A stretch of DNA of 64,000 nt, taken from contig NZ_FOBL01000004.1 in NCBI RefSeq assembly GCF_900109825.1, forward strand, positions 1-64,000. The letters run 5' to 3'. The notes beneath the pieces were generated by a model. It saw only the letters and a program-made list of their open reading frames with translations, was not told the origin of the DNA and did not search any database. Below, one piece after another: positions 48,468-58,057 of this stretch. Origin of the DNA: Alkalibacterium putridalgicola (lineage in GTDB: Bacteria > Bacillota > Bacilli > Lactobacillales > Carnobacteriaceae_A). A program made the position numbers and the translations under genes. The stretch's first letter is position 1, and the number at the start of each line of letters is the position of its first letter.

Positions 48468-48485
48468 TTTTAAGTGCTTTTTTTG
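48456..48485 (+). terminator. Terminator of araR
   Basis: AAGCACTTA-taattt-TAAGTGCTT followed by TTTTTTG. The left arm contains the last codons of araR. Confidence 0.9.
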
Positions 48486-48508
48486 TATTGAAATATGCAA
48501 GTTACCGA

Positions 48509-48561
48509 TTGACATGTACGTACCTTTAAGGTAAACTTAAATTGGAATGAAAACAGTTACA
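48509..48561 (+). promoter_or_regulatory. araD-araA-araB promoter with AraR box and cre-like site
   Basis: -35 TTGACA (48509-48514), 17-bp spacer, -10 TAAACT (48532-48537). The AraR box ATGTACGTACCTTT (48514-48527) fills the spacer. ATGAAAACAGTTACA (48547-48561) matches the cre consensus except that the central G is A. Repressor and CcpA sites are thus both placed over or just after the promoter. Confidence 0.82.
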
Positions 48562-48599
48562 TAAAGAGGATATGTAATCTATCAAGAGGAGAATGTTCA

Positions 48600-49292
48600 G
48601 TGCTTGAAAAATTAAAGCAAGACGTTTACGAAGCTAATATGGCTTTACCTAAACATGGACTGGTCGTCTTTACCTGGGGCAACGTGAGTGGTGTAGACCG
48701 TGAAAAAGAACTTGTCGTGATCAAACCAAGCGGTGTGGATTACGATGAGCTGTCACCAGAAAATATGGTGGTGGTCGATTTCGACGGCAATTTGGTTGAA
48801 GGAGATCTCAAACCATCGAGCGATACGGCTACACACATTGAACTTTATAAAAACTTTAAAGATATCGGAGGAGTTGTCCATACTCACTCACCATGGGCAG
48901 TCAGTTTTGCTCAAGCGGGTGTTGATCTACCTGCAGCTGGGACGACCCATGCCGATTACTTTTATGGAGATATCCCGGTCACTCGAGCTATGAAACAGGC
49001 TGAGATCGAGACAGAATACGAAAAAGAAACAGGCTCAGTCATCGTTGAGACCTTCAAAGAACGCAACATCGAGCCGAACCAGATCCCAGGTGTTTTAGTA
49101 AACGACCATGGACCTTTCACGTGGGGAACGGATCCGGCGAATGCCGTCTATAATTCAGTTGTCCTGGAGCAGGTCGCTCAGATGACGTACCACGGGATGC
49201 AGCTGAAAGGTGAGTCGGTTCGCATGGATCAGACGCTTTTAGACAAGCATTACTTAAGAAAACATGGTGAAAACGCTTATTACGGACAATAA
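48600..49292 (+). CDS. araD: L-ribulose-5-phosphate 4-epimerase
   Basis: A 230-residue class II aldolase-fold enzyme converting L-ribulose 5-phosphate to D-xylulose 5-phosphate. Zinc ligands are visible in VVHTHSPWAVSFAQ and NDHGPFTWG; TWGNVSGVDR, KPSGVDY and GTTHADYFYGDIPVTR are the phosphate and substrate blocks. Starts with GTG 8 bases after AAGAGGAG. First gene of the araDAB transcript. Confidence 0.96.
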   Translation: MLEKLKQDVYEANMALPKHGLVVFTWGNVSGVDREKELVVIKPSGVDYDELSPENMVVVDFDGNLVEGDLKPSSDTATHIELYKNFKDIGGVVHTHSPWAVSFAQAGVDLPAAGTTHADYFYGDIPVTRAMKQAEIETEYEKETGSVIVETFKERNIEPNQIPGVLVNDHGPFTWGTDPANAVYNSVVLEQVAQMTYHGMQLKGESVRMDQTLLDKHYLRKHGENAYYGQ

Positions 49293-49319
49293 AAATTTAG
49301 AAGATTAGGATGTGCTTAT

Positions 49320-50744
49320 ATGTTAACGAGTCAAAAAAGAGAATTCTGGTTTGTCGTTGGAAGTCAGCATTTATACGGACCGGAAGCACTGAATGAAGTC
49401 GAAAGTCATGCTAAGGAGATCGTTGATGCGTTGAATGACGAAGGGAACTTCTCATTCCCGATCAAATTTAAAGCGCTTGTAACGACCGCTGATGAAATCA
49501 AAAATGTCATGAAAGATGTCAACTATCAGGATGAAGTGGCCGGTGTGATCACATGGATGCATACCTTCTCACCAGCTAAAATGTGGATCCCTGGAACGAA
49601 GCTTCTACAAAAGCCGCTTCTGCACCTATCCACTCAGTTCAATAAAGAGATCCCTTGGGAAACGATCGATATGGACTTCATGAACCTGAACCAGAGTGCA
49701 CACGGGGATAGAGAATATGGCTTCATCAACGCACGTTTGAATATCAAAAATAAAGTTGTCGTAGGACATTATCAGGACGAAGAGGTTCATAAAGAAATGA
49801 ACAACTGGATGCTTTCAGCTGTTGGCTATGCTGAATCGCAAAACATCAAGGTCGCCCGTTTCGGTGACAACATGCGTAACGTTGCTGTTACAGAAGGCGA
49901 CAAAGTGGAAGCTGCGATTCAGTTCGGCTGGACTGTTGATTACTTTGGTATCGGAGATCTCGTTGCTGAAATGGACAAAGTGTCTGATGAAGACATCCAG
50001 TCTACTTATGATGAGTGTCAGGATCTTTACGACATGACACCTGGCGACAACGAAGCTGACTTTTATGAAGCGCACGTGAAAGAACAAATCAAGATCGAGA
50101 TCGGTCTGCGTCGCTTCCTTGAAGAGGGCGGCTATACAGCCTTTACGACGAACTTCGAAGACCTGCATGGCATGAAACAGCTCCCTGGTATGGCAGTTCA
50201 GCGTCTGAATGCTGAGGGCTACGGCTTTGCCGGCGAAGGTGACTGGAAAACAGCTGCTTTGGACCGCTTAGTTAAAGTTATGGCAAACAACGAATCAACA
50301 GGCTTTATGGAAGACTACACATACAATATGGCTAAAGGCAACGAGTATATCGTTCAGTCACATATGCTTGAAGTGGACCCGACCTTTGCAGAAACCAAGC
50401 CGCGTGTTGTTGTGAATCCACTAGGTATCGGTGACAAAGAAGATCCCGCTCGTCTCGTCTTTGACGGCAAAGCAGGCGAAGGCTTCACAATCTCCATGCT
50501 AGACCTAGGCACTCACTACAGACTCATGGTGAATACATTTGAAGCTGTGACGCCGGAAGAAGAAGCACCAAACCTTCCTGTGGCACGTGTGATCTGGAAA
50601 CCAAATCCTGACTTCAAGACCAGCATCAAGAAATGGATCGAAGCAGGCGGCGGGCATCATACAGTTGCGACTTTGGCACTGGATCCTGAAGTTATTCTGG
50701 ACTGGGCTCAAATGGTCGATTTGGAAACAGTCGTTATCGATTAA
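49320..50744 (+). CDS. araA: L-arabinose isomerase
   Basis: A 474-residue enzyme converting L-arabinose to L-ribulose. It opens with REFWFVVGSQHLYGPEAL and holds GVITWMHTFSPAKMWI, MNLNQSAHGDREYGFI, TTNFEDLHGMKQLPGMAVQRL, EGDWKTAAL and SHMLEVDP, with the manganese-binding Glu and His residues. Length typical. Between araD and araB; a hairpin follows the stop codon. Confidence 0.97.
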   Translation: MLTSQKREFWFVVGSQHLYGPEALNEVESHAKEIVDALNDEGNFSFPIKFKALVTTADEIKNVMKDVNYQDEVAGVITWMHTFSPAKMWIPGTKLLQKPLLHLSTQFNKEIPWETIDMDFMNLNQSAHGDREYGFINARLNIKNKVVVGHYQDEEVHKEMNNWMLSAVGYAESQNIKVARFGDNMRNVAVTEGDKVEAAIQFGWTVDYFGIGDLVAEMDKVSDEDIQSTYDECQDLYDMTPGDNEADFYEAHVKEQIKIEIGLRRFLEEGGYTAFTTNFEDLHGMKQLPGMAVQRLNAEGYGFAGEGDWKTAALDRLVKVMANNESTGFMEDYTYNMAKGNEYIVQSHMLEVDPTFAETKPRVVVNPLGIGDKEDPARLVFDGKAGEGFTISMLDLGTHYRLMVNTFEAVTPEEEAPNLPVARVIWKPNPDFKTSIKKWIEAGGGHHTVATLALDPEVILDWAQMVDLETVVID

Positions 50745-50756
50745 TAGAAATCTATC

Positions 50757-50794
50757 AGAAATAGGAGATGTTCATGAGAGCATCTCCCATTTCT
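50757..50794 (+). terminator. Intercistronic hairpin between araA and araB
   Basis: 17-bp arms 50757-50773 (AGAAATAGGAGATGTTC) and 50778-50794 (GAGCATCTCCCATTTCT), one G-U pair and one mismatch, 4-base loop. No T run. It contains the first two ATG codons upstream of araB, which supports the later start. Probably an mRNA stabiliser or processing site. Confidence 0.75.
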
Positions 50795-50827
50795 AGTATC
50801 TACTATGTTGAAGCAAAGGATGAGAGT

Positions 50828-52417
50828 ATGGCAACAGAAAAGAATATCCAAGGAAAAAAAGTACTAGGTATCGAATTCGGCTCGACCCGGATCAAAGCAG
50901 TATTGATCGATGATCGTTATGAGCCCTTGGTCAGTGGTGCCCATGAATGGGAAAACCACCTGATCGACGGCTTCTGGACATACGGTATCGATGAGGTATG
51001 GTCCGGCCTGCAGGCTGCTTATAAAGAACTGGCAGAGGCTTATAAAGAGTCATATGGGGAACCGCTGAGCGAGATCGATGCGATCGGATTTTCGGGCATG
51101 ATGCATGGTTATTTGGCTTTTGATAAAAATGAAAGCCTTTTAGTTCCGTTTAGAACCTGGAGAAATACTACGACAGAAGAAGCTGCGAGCCAGCTGACTG
51201 AACTGTTTGCATTCAATATCCCGCAGCGCTGGAGCATTTCCCACCTTTACCAGGCGATGCTGAATAATGAAGACCACGTCAAAGACATCGATTTCGTCAC
51301 GACTTTAGCTGGCTATGTGCACTGGAAACTGACAGGTGAAAAAGTCCTTGGTGTAGGCGAAGCCTCAGGCATGTTTCCTATAGACAGCGAGACCGGTCAG
51401 TTTGACGAAAAACGCGTTCAGCAGTTCGAAGAAAAAACCGCAAGTTATGACAAAGACTGGAAACTTTTAGATGTATTTCCTAAAGTCCTGACGGCTGGCG
51501 AATCAGCCGGTCAGCTGACTGCAGAAGGCGCTAAGTTACTGGATCCTTCTGGTGATCTGAACCCTGCTAGTCTGTTATGCCCACCTGAAGGTGATGCCGG
51601 AACAGGGATGGCAGCGACGAATAGTGTCGCAGAAAGAACAGGTAACGTATCTGCTGGGACATCAGTCTTCTCCATGATCGTGCTGGAAGAAGCTTTGAAC
51701 GACTATTACACTGAAATCGATATGGTGACGACTCCTGCAGGTAAACCGACTGCGATGGTGCACTGCAATAACTTTACGACTGATATCAATACCTGGGCCC
51801 GTTTGTTTAAAGAACTCGTTGATTCGTTAAGTCTTGACGTAACATCTGAAAAACTCTTTACCACGTTATTCAATAAAGCGATGGAAGCAGATGATGACAA
51901 CGGTCAGTTGATGAGCATCAACTACTATTCCGGCGAACCGATCACCGGTTTTGAAGAAGGGCGCCCGCTGTTCCTGCAGATGCCGGACAGTAACCTGAAC
52001 CTAGCTAATTTCATGCGTACGCATATCTACTCTGCACTAGCGACTTTGAAAATCGGCATGGATATCCTGACGAAAAAAGAAGATGTGTCTGTGGACCAGC
52101 TTCTTGGTCATGGCGGCTTCTTCAAGACGAAAGAGGTAGGTCAGCAATTGATGGCAGATGCTCTGGACGTTTCTGTATCAGTTATGGAAAGTGCTGGCGA
52201 AGGCGGACCATGGGGCATGGCGCTATTGGCTTCCTACATGGTCAACAAAGGGGCAGATGAGTCACTGGAAACGTATCTCACAGAGAAAGTATTCAGCAGT
52301 CAGGAAGCTTCCAGTCTGGATCCGACAGAAAAGGGCAAGGGAAATTTTTCAGCCTTCATGAAACGTTATGAAAAGATGCTTGAAGTGGAAGAAACAGCCG
52401 TTAAAAAAATGAAGTAA
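50828..52417 (+). CDS. araB: L-ribulokinase, FGGY family (lactic acid bacterium type)
   Basis: 529 residues from ATG 50828, 7 bases after AAAGGATGAG. ATGs at 50768 and 50774 lie within the hairpin. The phosphate loop [73 protein letters not shown] and [14 protein letters not shown] follow the AraB type of Lactobacillus and Enterococcus and not the E. coli type. Phosphorylates L-ribulose before AraD. Followed after 13 bases by a small gene. Confidence 0.94.
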   Translation: MATEKNIQGKKVLGIEFGSTRIKAVLIDDRYEPLVSGAHEWENHLIDGFWTYGIDEVWSGLQAAYKELAEAYKESYGEPLSEIDAIGFSGMMHGYLAFDKNESLLVPFRTWRNTTTEEAASQLTELFAFNIPQRWSISHLYQAMLNNEDHVKDIDFVTTLAGYVHWKLTGEKVLGVGEASGMFPIDSETGQFDEKRVQQFEEKTASYDKDWKLLDVFPKVLTAGESAGQLTAEGAKLLDPSGDLNPASLLCPPEGDAGTGMAATNSVAERTGNVSAGTSVFSMIVLEEALNDYYTEIDMVTTPAGKPTAMVHCNNFTTDINTWARLFKELVDSLSLDVTSEKLFTTLFNKAMEADDDNGQLMSINYYSGEPITGFEEGRPLFLQMPDSNLNLANFMRTHIYSALATLKIGMDILTKKEDVSVDQLLGHGGFFKTKEVGQQLMADALDVSVSVMESAGEGGPWGMALLASYMVNKGADESLETYLTEKVFSSQEASSLDPTEKGKGNFSAFMKRYEKMLEVEETAVKKMK

Positions 52418-52430
52418 AGGAGGAAAAATT

Positions 52431-52643
52431 ATGCAGAATGATCCAATGCAAAGCACTACACACCCTATAACAAGCAAGCCTGATCCAAAAGATGAGGATA
52501 CGAAAAAAGATTCAGGCTTACCCAAAAAAGATGATGAAGATTTTGCACAAGATGAAAGCAGACCGGAAGACTATGAAAAATTCGATATAGATAAAGTTGA
52601 TGAACTCGAAAAGTCTAAAAAGGAAGATAAATCCAAAAAGTGA
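52431..52643 (+). CDS. Small, charged, probably disordered protein (paralog of the one at 34770)
   Basis: 70 residues, mostly Lys, Asp, Glu, Ser and Pro, no hydrophobic segment. EKFDIDKVDELEKSKKEDK at the C-terminus matches PFDVEKADEVKADNEDK of the 34770 gene. It starts 13 bases after araB behind AAAGGAGGAAA, an excellent ribosome site, and ends at a terminator, so it is the last gene of the araDAB transcript. Function unknown. Confidence 0.75.
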   Translation: MQNDPMQSTTHPITSKPDPKDEDTKKDSGLPKKDDEDFAQDESRPEDYEKFDIDKVDELEKSKKEDKSKK

Positions 52644-52650
52644 TTAAAGT

Positions 52651-52711
52651 AAGAGGTGTGGCTCATGAGGTCAAGTTGACAACTCATTTTATTTCTGCAC
52701 CTCTTTTTTTA
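52651..52711 (+). terminator. Terminator of the araDAB-small gene transcript
   Basis: AAGAGGTG (52651-52658) pairs with CACCTCTT (52698-52705), followed by TTTTT. The loop is long, about 39 bases. Confidence 0.75.
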
Positions 52712-52722
52712 AGGAGAGGAAT

Positions 52723-54684
52723 ATGAAAACACATATAAACGATTCATTCTGGCAGAGATATATTCAATTGATCCGAACAGAGATGATCCCTTATCAGTGG
52801 CGTGTCCTGAATGATGAAGCAGGGATAGCCATAGATAAAGAACGGGACGACGACAACATTCCTTCTGATAAAAGCAATGCGATAGAGAACTTAAAGATCG
52901 CTGCCGGACAGAAAGAAGGTCATCATTATGGTTACCTGTTTCAGGACACGGATGTCTATAAGTGGCTGGAGTCGGCTGCGAATACTTATGCAATAAAACC
53001 TGATGAAAAACTGAAGAGTATGATGGATGATGTGGCTGTGCTTATAGAAGAAGCTCAGGAAGATGATGGATATATCAGTACATATTATCAGATCGACGCA
53101 CCGGAACAGAAATTCAGACGCTTATTTGAGAGCCATGAACTTTACAGTGCCGGACATTTAATCGAAGCATCTGTCGCATACTACAAGGCAACTGGTGAGG
53201 ACCGGCTGATCAGCGTATCAAAAAAACTTGTCGTGTGTATACAAAATGCTTTTGGACCTGAAGAAGGCAAGATCCACGGTGCAGATGGCCATCAGGAGAT
53301 CGAGTTAGCCTTGGTCCGTTTGTATGAAGTGACGGGCGATCAGTCTTATCTGGATTTAAGTGAGTGGTTTCTGGAGATTCGCGGACAGGATCCTGACTTT
53401 TACCAGAAGCAGCTGGATGAGAATAAAAAGATGGGCATCAGACATGAAAAGACCTGGGGCATCGATCCTGTTTACCTGCAGGCCCATAAACCTGTTCCCG
53501 AACAGGAAGAGGCAGTGGGCCATGCTGTCAGACTTGTTTATATGGCCACAGCGATGGCGGAAGTCGCTTATCACAATAAAAACCAAAAATTACTGAAGGC
53601 AGCCAAAAGCCTTTGGAAAAGTATCGTGACAAAACGACTGTATATAACGGGAGGCATCGGCTCAACTGTACATGGCGAAGCCTTTACGTTCGACTATGAC
53701 TTGCCTAATGACACGATGTACTGTGAAACCTGTGCCTCGATCGGTCTGATGTTTTTTGCCCGTGCCATGATGAAAAACGAAGTGGATGCAGAATATGCGG
53801 ACATTATGGAGCGCGCTTTGTATAACACGGTCATCAGTGGAATGGCACTTGATGGGAAGCACTTTTTCTATGTGAATCCTTTGGAAGTGGATCCCAAGTC
53901 AAGTAAAAGGGATCCGGGCAAGAGTCATGTGAAACCGACACGTCCATCATGGTTCGGGTGTGCCTGCTGCCCGCCGAATCTGGCTCGCACGCTTACATCA
54001 CTCGACCGCTATATTGCTTCAACAACGACGGATTCCTTATCCGTCCACTTATACATGGGGATGGAAGGCACGTATGAGCTGGAAGATCAGATGATCAAAC
54101 TGAAACAGACGACTCAAATGCCTTACGAAGGAGAAGTGACGCTGGAGATAAAAGAAGTTGTGCATCCATTCACTCTAAGGTTACGCATACCTTCCTGGGC
54201 AGAAGATTTTAAGCTCAAGGTGAACGATATACCAATCGAAATAGAACGTTCAGACGGGTATGCGATGATTGAAATAACTTCTGATGCAACACTGTCCCTT
54301 ACTTTTGCCATGCCCGTGCTGGAATGGCAGTCACATCCGCTAGTCAAAGAAGATAAAGGTAAAGTGGCCGTTCAGAGAGGTCCTTTCGTCTACTGTATCG
54401 AGGAAGAAGACAATGAAGCGCTTCTGCATCTTTACACGCTGGCAGATAAGCCTGAACCTAAATTTAGTGAATATGAGAGGCTCGGAGACTTCGTGGCTCT
54501 GGAAGGAACAGCAGAGAAAATCCTTATTGATGATTCCTGGTCAGGTGTTCTTTATAAAGCAGGCATCAAGAAGCAGAGGACAGAAATGAAAAAACTGACG
54601 TTCATTCCTTACCATTTGTGGGCCAATCGTTCTACAGGAGAAATGCGTGTCTGGGTAGACAGAAAGCAGGGAAAAGATGTATAA
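52723..54684 (+). CDS. GH127 beta-L-arabinofuranosidase
   Basis: A 653-residue (alpha/alpha)6-barrel enzyme. The zinc and catalytic residues of Bifidobacterium HypBA1 have clear equivalents: Glu335 and Cys337 in MYCETCASIG, and Cys413, Cys415 and Cys416 in FGCACCPPNLAR, with Cys415 the expected nucleophile. Other blocks: HELYSAGHLIEA, LYITGGIGSTVHGEAFTFDYDL. GH127 acts on beta-linked L-arabinofuranose, as in hydroxyproline-rich glycoproteins; its presence widens the substrate range beyond xylan. No signal peptide. Overlaps the next gene by 8 bases. Confidence 0.93.
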   Translation: MKTHINDSFWQRYIQLIRTEMIPYQWRVLNDEAGIAIDKERDDDNIPSDKSNAIENLKIAAGQKEGHHYGYLFQDTDVYKWLESAANTYAIKPDEKLKSMMDDVAVLIEEAQEDDGYISTYYQIDAPEQKFRRLFESHELYSAGHLIEASVAYYKATGEDRLISVSKKLVVCIQNAFGPEEGKIHGADGHQEIELALVRLYEVTGDQSYLDLSEWFLEIRGQDPDFYQKQLDENKKMGIRHEKTWGIDPVYLQAHKPVPEQEEAVGHAVRLVYMATAMAEVAYHNKNQKLLKAAKSLWKSIVTKRLYITGGIGSTVHGEAFTFDYDLPNDTMYCETCASIGLMFFARAMMKNEVDAEYADIMERALYNTVISGMALDGKHFFYVNPLEVDPKSSKRDPGKSHVKPTRPSWFGCACCPPNLARTLTSLDRYIASTTTDSLSVHLYMGMEGTYELEDQMIKLKQTTQMPYEGEVTLEIKEVVHPFTLRLRIPSWAEDFKLKVNDIPIEIERSDGYAMIEITSDATLSLTFAMPVLEWQSHPLVKEDKGKVAVQRGPFVYCIEEEDNEALLHLYTLADKPEPKFSEYERLGDFVALEGTAEKILIDDSWSGVLYKAGIKKQRTEMKKLTFIPYHLWANRSTGEMRVWVDRKQGKDV

Positions 54685-55948
54685 GTTTAGAACTTGGGCT
54701 AAGACCCCTCCCAAAGGCTGGAACAGCTGGGATAGTTACGGAGCTTCAGTCACGGAAAAAGAAGTCAGACAACATGCGGAATATATGGAAAAATACTTGA
54801 AAGATTATGGCTGGGAATTTGTGGTGGTCGATATCCAATGGTATGAACCGACCGCCGATTCCAGCATCTACCATGCCTATGCCGATCTGGAAATGGATGA
54901 GTTTTCGCGTCTGCGCCCGGCAGCGAATCGCTTTCCCTCGTCAGAAGAGGATAGGTGCTTTAAACCCTTAGGAGATTACATCCATTCATTAGGCTTGAAA
55001 TTCGGGATCCATATCATGAGAGGCATTCCAAGGCAGGCCGTTCATAAAAATACTGCTATAAAAGGAACAGATTTAAGGGCAAGGGATATCGTTCAGCCAA
55101 ATTCGATTTGTCCATGGAATACCGATATGTATGGTGTGGACACGACAAAACCGGGCGCGAAAGAGTACTATCAGTCGCTGATCGAACTCTATACCGAGTG
55201 GGGCGTGGACTTCATCAAGGTGGATGACATCGCCGACTCGAAACTCTATGGGGCTCATTTAGCTGAGATCGCCTTACTTAGAGAAGTTATCGACGAATCA
55301 GGTCGTGAAATCGTTTTGAGTCTGTCACCCGGACCGGCATCATTGGAACATGGTGCTTACCTTGAAAAACATGCGAATATGTGGCGTCTGACAGATGACT
55401 ACTGGGATAACTGGGCGCAGCTTCGTGACATGTTCGACCGCTGTCAGAAGTGGGCATCTTTCGTTGGGGAAGGGACTTGGCCGGACTGCGACATGCTGCC
55501 GATGGGCCACCTGGGCATTCGTTCAGTGGATGGAGGAGGAAGCGACCGGCTTACCCGATTTACCAAAGATGAACAGGAAACCATGATGACACTGTGGTCG
55601 CTTTTCCGATCGCCCCTCTTTTTCGGCGGCGAGCTGACGGACCTTGATGAATGGACACTGCATCTTCTGCAGAATGAAAGGCTTATCGAAATTCATTCAA
55701 ACGGGCGAAATCCGGAAGAGGTTTATCGGGATAGTGAATTCATTGTATGGAAGACTGAAACCGACTCAAACCGATGGCTGGCTGTGTTCAATGTTTCTGA
55801 TGAAAAAGCAGAATCTGAGAGGATCAGTGAGAAGCTGGCCAACATCGTTTCAATAAGTAAGCACGATATTACTGTAAGTAAAGATACGCCTGCCAAAGAT
55901 GGAAGCAATACAATACCGGCACATGGTGTCGTCTTGTTCAATTATTAA
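54677..55948 (+). CDS. GH27 enzyme, probable beta-L-arabinopyranosidase
   Basis: A 423-residue GH27 TIM-barrel enzyme. PPKGWNSWDSYGA opens the family; the nucleophile is Asp183 in FIKVDDIAD; WRLTDDYWD carries the acid/base region. At the position where alpha-galactosidases have DD (binding the C6 hydroxyl of galactose) this protein has Asp52-Ile53 (VVVDIQWYEP). The same Ile is known from the Streptomyces avermitilis GH27 beta-L-arabinopyranosidase, so arabinopyranoside preference is inferred. Translationally coupled to GH127 (ATG 8 bases inside it). Confidence 0.88.
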   Translation: MYKFRTWAKTPPKGWNSWDSYGASVTEKEVRQHAEYMEKYLKDYGWEFVVVDIQWYEPTADSSIYHAYADLEMDEFSRLRPAANRFPSSEEDRCFKPLGDYIHSLGLKFGIHIMRGIPRQAVHKNTAIKGTDLRARDIVQPNSICPWNTDMYGVDTTKPGAKEYYQSLIELYTEWGVDFIKVDDIADSKLYGAHLAEIALLREVIDESGREIVLSLSPGPASLEHGAYLEKHANMWRLTDDYWDNWAQLRDMFDRCQKWASFVGEGTWPDCDMLPMGHLGIRSVDGGGSDRLTRFTKDEQETMMTLWSLFRSPLFFGGELTDLDEWTLHLLQNERLIEIHSNGRNPEEVYRDSEFIVWKTETDSNRWLAVFNVSDEKAESERISEKLANIVSISKHDITVSKDTPAKDGSNTIPAHGVVLFNY

Positions 55949-55970
55949 TCTCATAAAGGAGTTCACTTAA

Positions 55971-57509
55971 ATGTCTACATTTACCAATCCGATTTTAAAA
56001 GGTTTTTCACCCGATCCGTCTGTCTGTGCAGTAGGCGAGGATTATTATCTTGTCACTTCCACCTTCAGTTATTTCCCGGGAGTGCCGATCTACCATAGTA
56101 AAGATCTGGTCAACTGGAAACAGATCGGCAATATCCTGGACCGGAAAGAGCAGCTGCCTTTGGAAGGGGCCGGCCATTCCAGGGGGATCTTTGCGCCGAC
56201 ACTACGTTATCACAATGGTATGTTTTACATGATCACAACGAACGTGGATCACGGCGGGAACTTTATCGTGACAGCTGAAAAGCCTGAAGGACCATGGTCT
56301 GATCCCTACTGGCTAAAGGATGCGCCCGGTATCGATCCGAGTCTGTTCTTTGATGATGACGGGAAATGCTACTATACCGGTACACGTCCGAATCCTGAAG
56401 GACCTAAATACAATGGGGACTGGGAAGTCTGGCTGCAGGAACTTGATCTGGAGACCATGCAGCTGACAGGTGTCAGCACGAAAATATGGGCCGGAGCGAT
56501 GAAGAATGCTATCTGGCCGGAAGGTCCGCATCTTTACAAGAAAGACGGCTACTATTACGTGATGATCGCTGAAGGCGGCACCGGTTATAACCATTCCATC
56601 ACCATTGCGCGCAGTGAAAGAATCGATGGTCATTATGAAGGCTATAAAAACAATCCGATATTGACTCACCGCCACTTAGGGAAGGCATTTCCCGTGCATA
56701 ATGTGGGGCATGGCGATTTGGTCGAGACGCCAGATGGCCAGTGGTTTCTCACATGTCTGGCGAGCCGTATCTTTGATGGGTACAGTAATCTGGGGCGGGA
56801 AACCTTCCTGGCAAAAGTCGAATGGGAAGACGGCTGGCCGGTCGTCAATCCAGGTATCGGCCGACTCCTGGCAGAGCAGGAACATTCTTTGCCGATGGTT
56901 CCAGTCGAACAGCAGGAGCAGTATGACTTGTCAGAAGACAGTCCGGCCTTTATGTATCTGAGACATCCTCAAATGGAAAACTATGACCGAAAAAGCAGAG
57001 CCGGCTGGCTGAGACTGCACGCCACGTCTGAGACGCTTAAGGATCTTTCATCACCGACTTATCTGGGTCTTCGTCAGCAGGCCATGAACTACACGCTGAC
57101 GACTCAGCTTGATGCGAGTTCCTTGGCCAATGATAAAGCGGAAGTCGGACTGGCAGTAGTTCAGAATGACCGGTATGCGATCCGTCTGGTCGCTTCTCCC
57201 TTTGAAGAAGGCTTTACTGTTCGGATGATCACCACCATCGACGGAGTGGATGAAGTGGTTGGAGAAGTGACCGGTATGGGTGCGCTTCTGGAGTTATCTT
57301 TCATCGGCGAAGGGCAGCAGGTCAAAGCGCTGGTTAAAGATATTGAAAGCGGCAGAGAAGACACCGTTGCGGAAAATATCGACACGCATTACTTGAGTAC
57401 AGAAGTCGCCGGCGGTTTTGTCGGCTGTACGATGGGACTGTATGTCACTTCTGATAATAAGGGCGATTACGCTGACTTCAACTGGCTTGAACAGAAAATA
57501 ACTAAATAA
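55971..57509 (+). CDS. GH43 beta-xylosidase/alpha-L-arabinofuranosidase
   Basis: A 512-residue enzyme, propeller plus C-terminal sandwich. Base Asp in GFSPDPSVCAVGEDYYL, middle Asp in GIDPSLFFDDDGK, acid Glu in IWPEGPHLYKKDGYYYV. The C-terminal module begins at about 320 (MYLRHPQMENYDRKSRAGWL). It resembles the XynB-type enzyme at 17100 more than the two shorter GH43s. Strong ribosome site TAAAGGAG. Last gene of the arabinose half, followed by a terminator. Confidence 0.9.
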   Translation: MSTFTNPILKGFSPDPSVCAVGEDYYLVTSTFSYFPGVPIYHSKDLVNWKQIGNILDRKEQLPLEGAGHSRGIFAPTLRYHNGMFYMITTNVDHGGNFIVTAEKPEGPWSDPYWLKDAPGIDPSLFFDDDGKCYYTGTRPNPEGPKYNGDWEVWLQELDLETMQLTGVSTKIWAGAMKNAIWPEGPHLYKKDGYYYVMIAEGGTGYNHSITIARSERIDGHYEGYKNNPILTHRHLGKAFPVHNVGHGDLVETPDGQWFLTCLASRIFDGYSNLGRETFLAKVEWEDGWPVVNPGIGRLLAEQEHSLPMVPVEQQEQYDLSEDSPAFMYLRHPQMENYDRKSRAGWLRLHATSETLKDLSSPTYLGLRQQAMNYTLTTQLDASSLANDKAEVGLAVVQNDRYAIRLVASPFEEGFTVRMITTIDGVDEVVGEVTGMGALLELSFIGEGQQVKALVKDIESGREDTVAENIDTHYLSTEVAGGFVGCTMGLYVTSDNKGDYADFNWLEQKITK

Positions 57510-57511
57510 GT

Positions 57512-57557
57512 AAAACCAGGAGACATCGATTGATTTAATCGTTGTCTCCTGGTTTTT
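57512..57557 (+). terminator. Terminator of the GH127-GH27-GH43 unit
   Basis: 57512-57530 (AAAACCAGGAGACATCGAT) pairs with ATCGTTGTCTCCTGGTTTT with one mismatch, followed by TCAT. Confidence 0.9.
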
Positions 57558-57576
57558 CATTAATAAGGTTTGAGAT

Positions 57577-57610
57577 GACCATACTCGCCAGTCGGGGCGA
57601 GTATGACCCA
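57577..57610. repeat. Hairpin element, copy 2 (CATACTCGC dyad)
   Basis: GACCATACTCGCC-agtcg-GGCGAGTATGACCCAC. Same flanks and stem as 248-280, different loop. It lies directly before array F. Confidence 0.7.
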
Positions 57611-57624
57611 CTTTGAAAAGCAAA

Positions 57625-58040
57625 CGCTCACTCAGAGTATGATCGTACCTTCAGTACAACATTTTTAGATGAGAAATATTTACTTAGAGTCCAATCACAC
57701 CATCAGTAAGACATATTCAGTCGAAAAACGACCACTCATACAGCGTTATAGGTCCGATTGCTACAATACTGTCTAGGAAATGTTCACTCACGAGTTGATA
57801 AGACGTTCAGTGAGCATTTTTATCACCCATATGTCGCACTCGCAAGCAGAAAAGAAGATGAGTGAACAGTATTGTCACGGAAAGTGTTCACTGACGAGTA
57901 GATGAGACGCTCAGTGAGCATTTTTGTCCCCCGAATGTCGCACTCGCAAGCTGAGAAGAAGATGAGTGAACAGTATTGTCACGGAAAGTGTTCACTGACC
58001 CCAGATAAGACAGTGAGCGGGACATTCCGCTGTAAAACTT
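57625..58040. repeat. Array F: 52-bp period tandem repeat, 8 units, with a 104-bp higher-order duplication
   Basis: Unit starts at 57625, 57677, 57729, 57781, 57833, 57885, 57937 and 57989, each exactly 52 bp. Units at 57781/57833 and 57885/57937 form two consecutive, much more similar 104-bp copies. TGTTCACTGA (57885-57894) pairs with TCAGTGAGCA (57911-57920), span 36 bp, followed by TTTTT. Located in the convergent gap between GH43 and the pentapeptide-repeat gene. No gene is supported. Confidence 0.94.
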
Positions 58041-58057
58041 AGGGCAGCGTCAGGACA

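Noticed and set aside
50768-50827. Earlier araB start
   Set aside because: It lies inside a strong hairpin; the later ATG has its own ribosome site and gives the family N-terminus.
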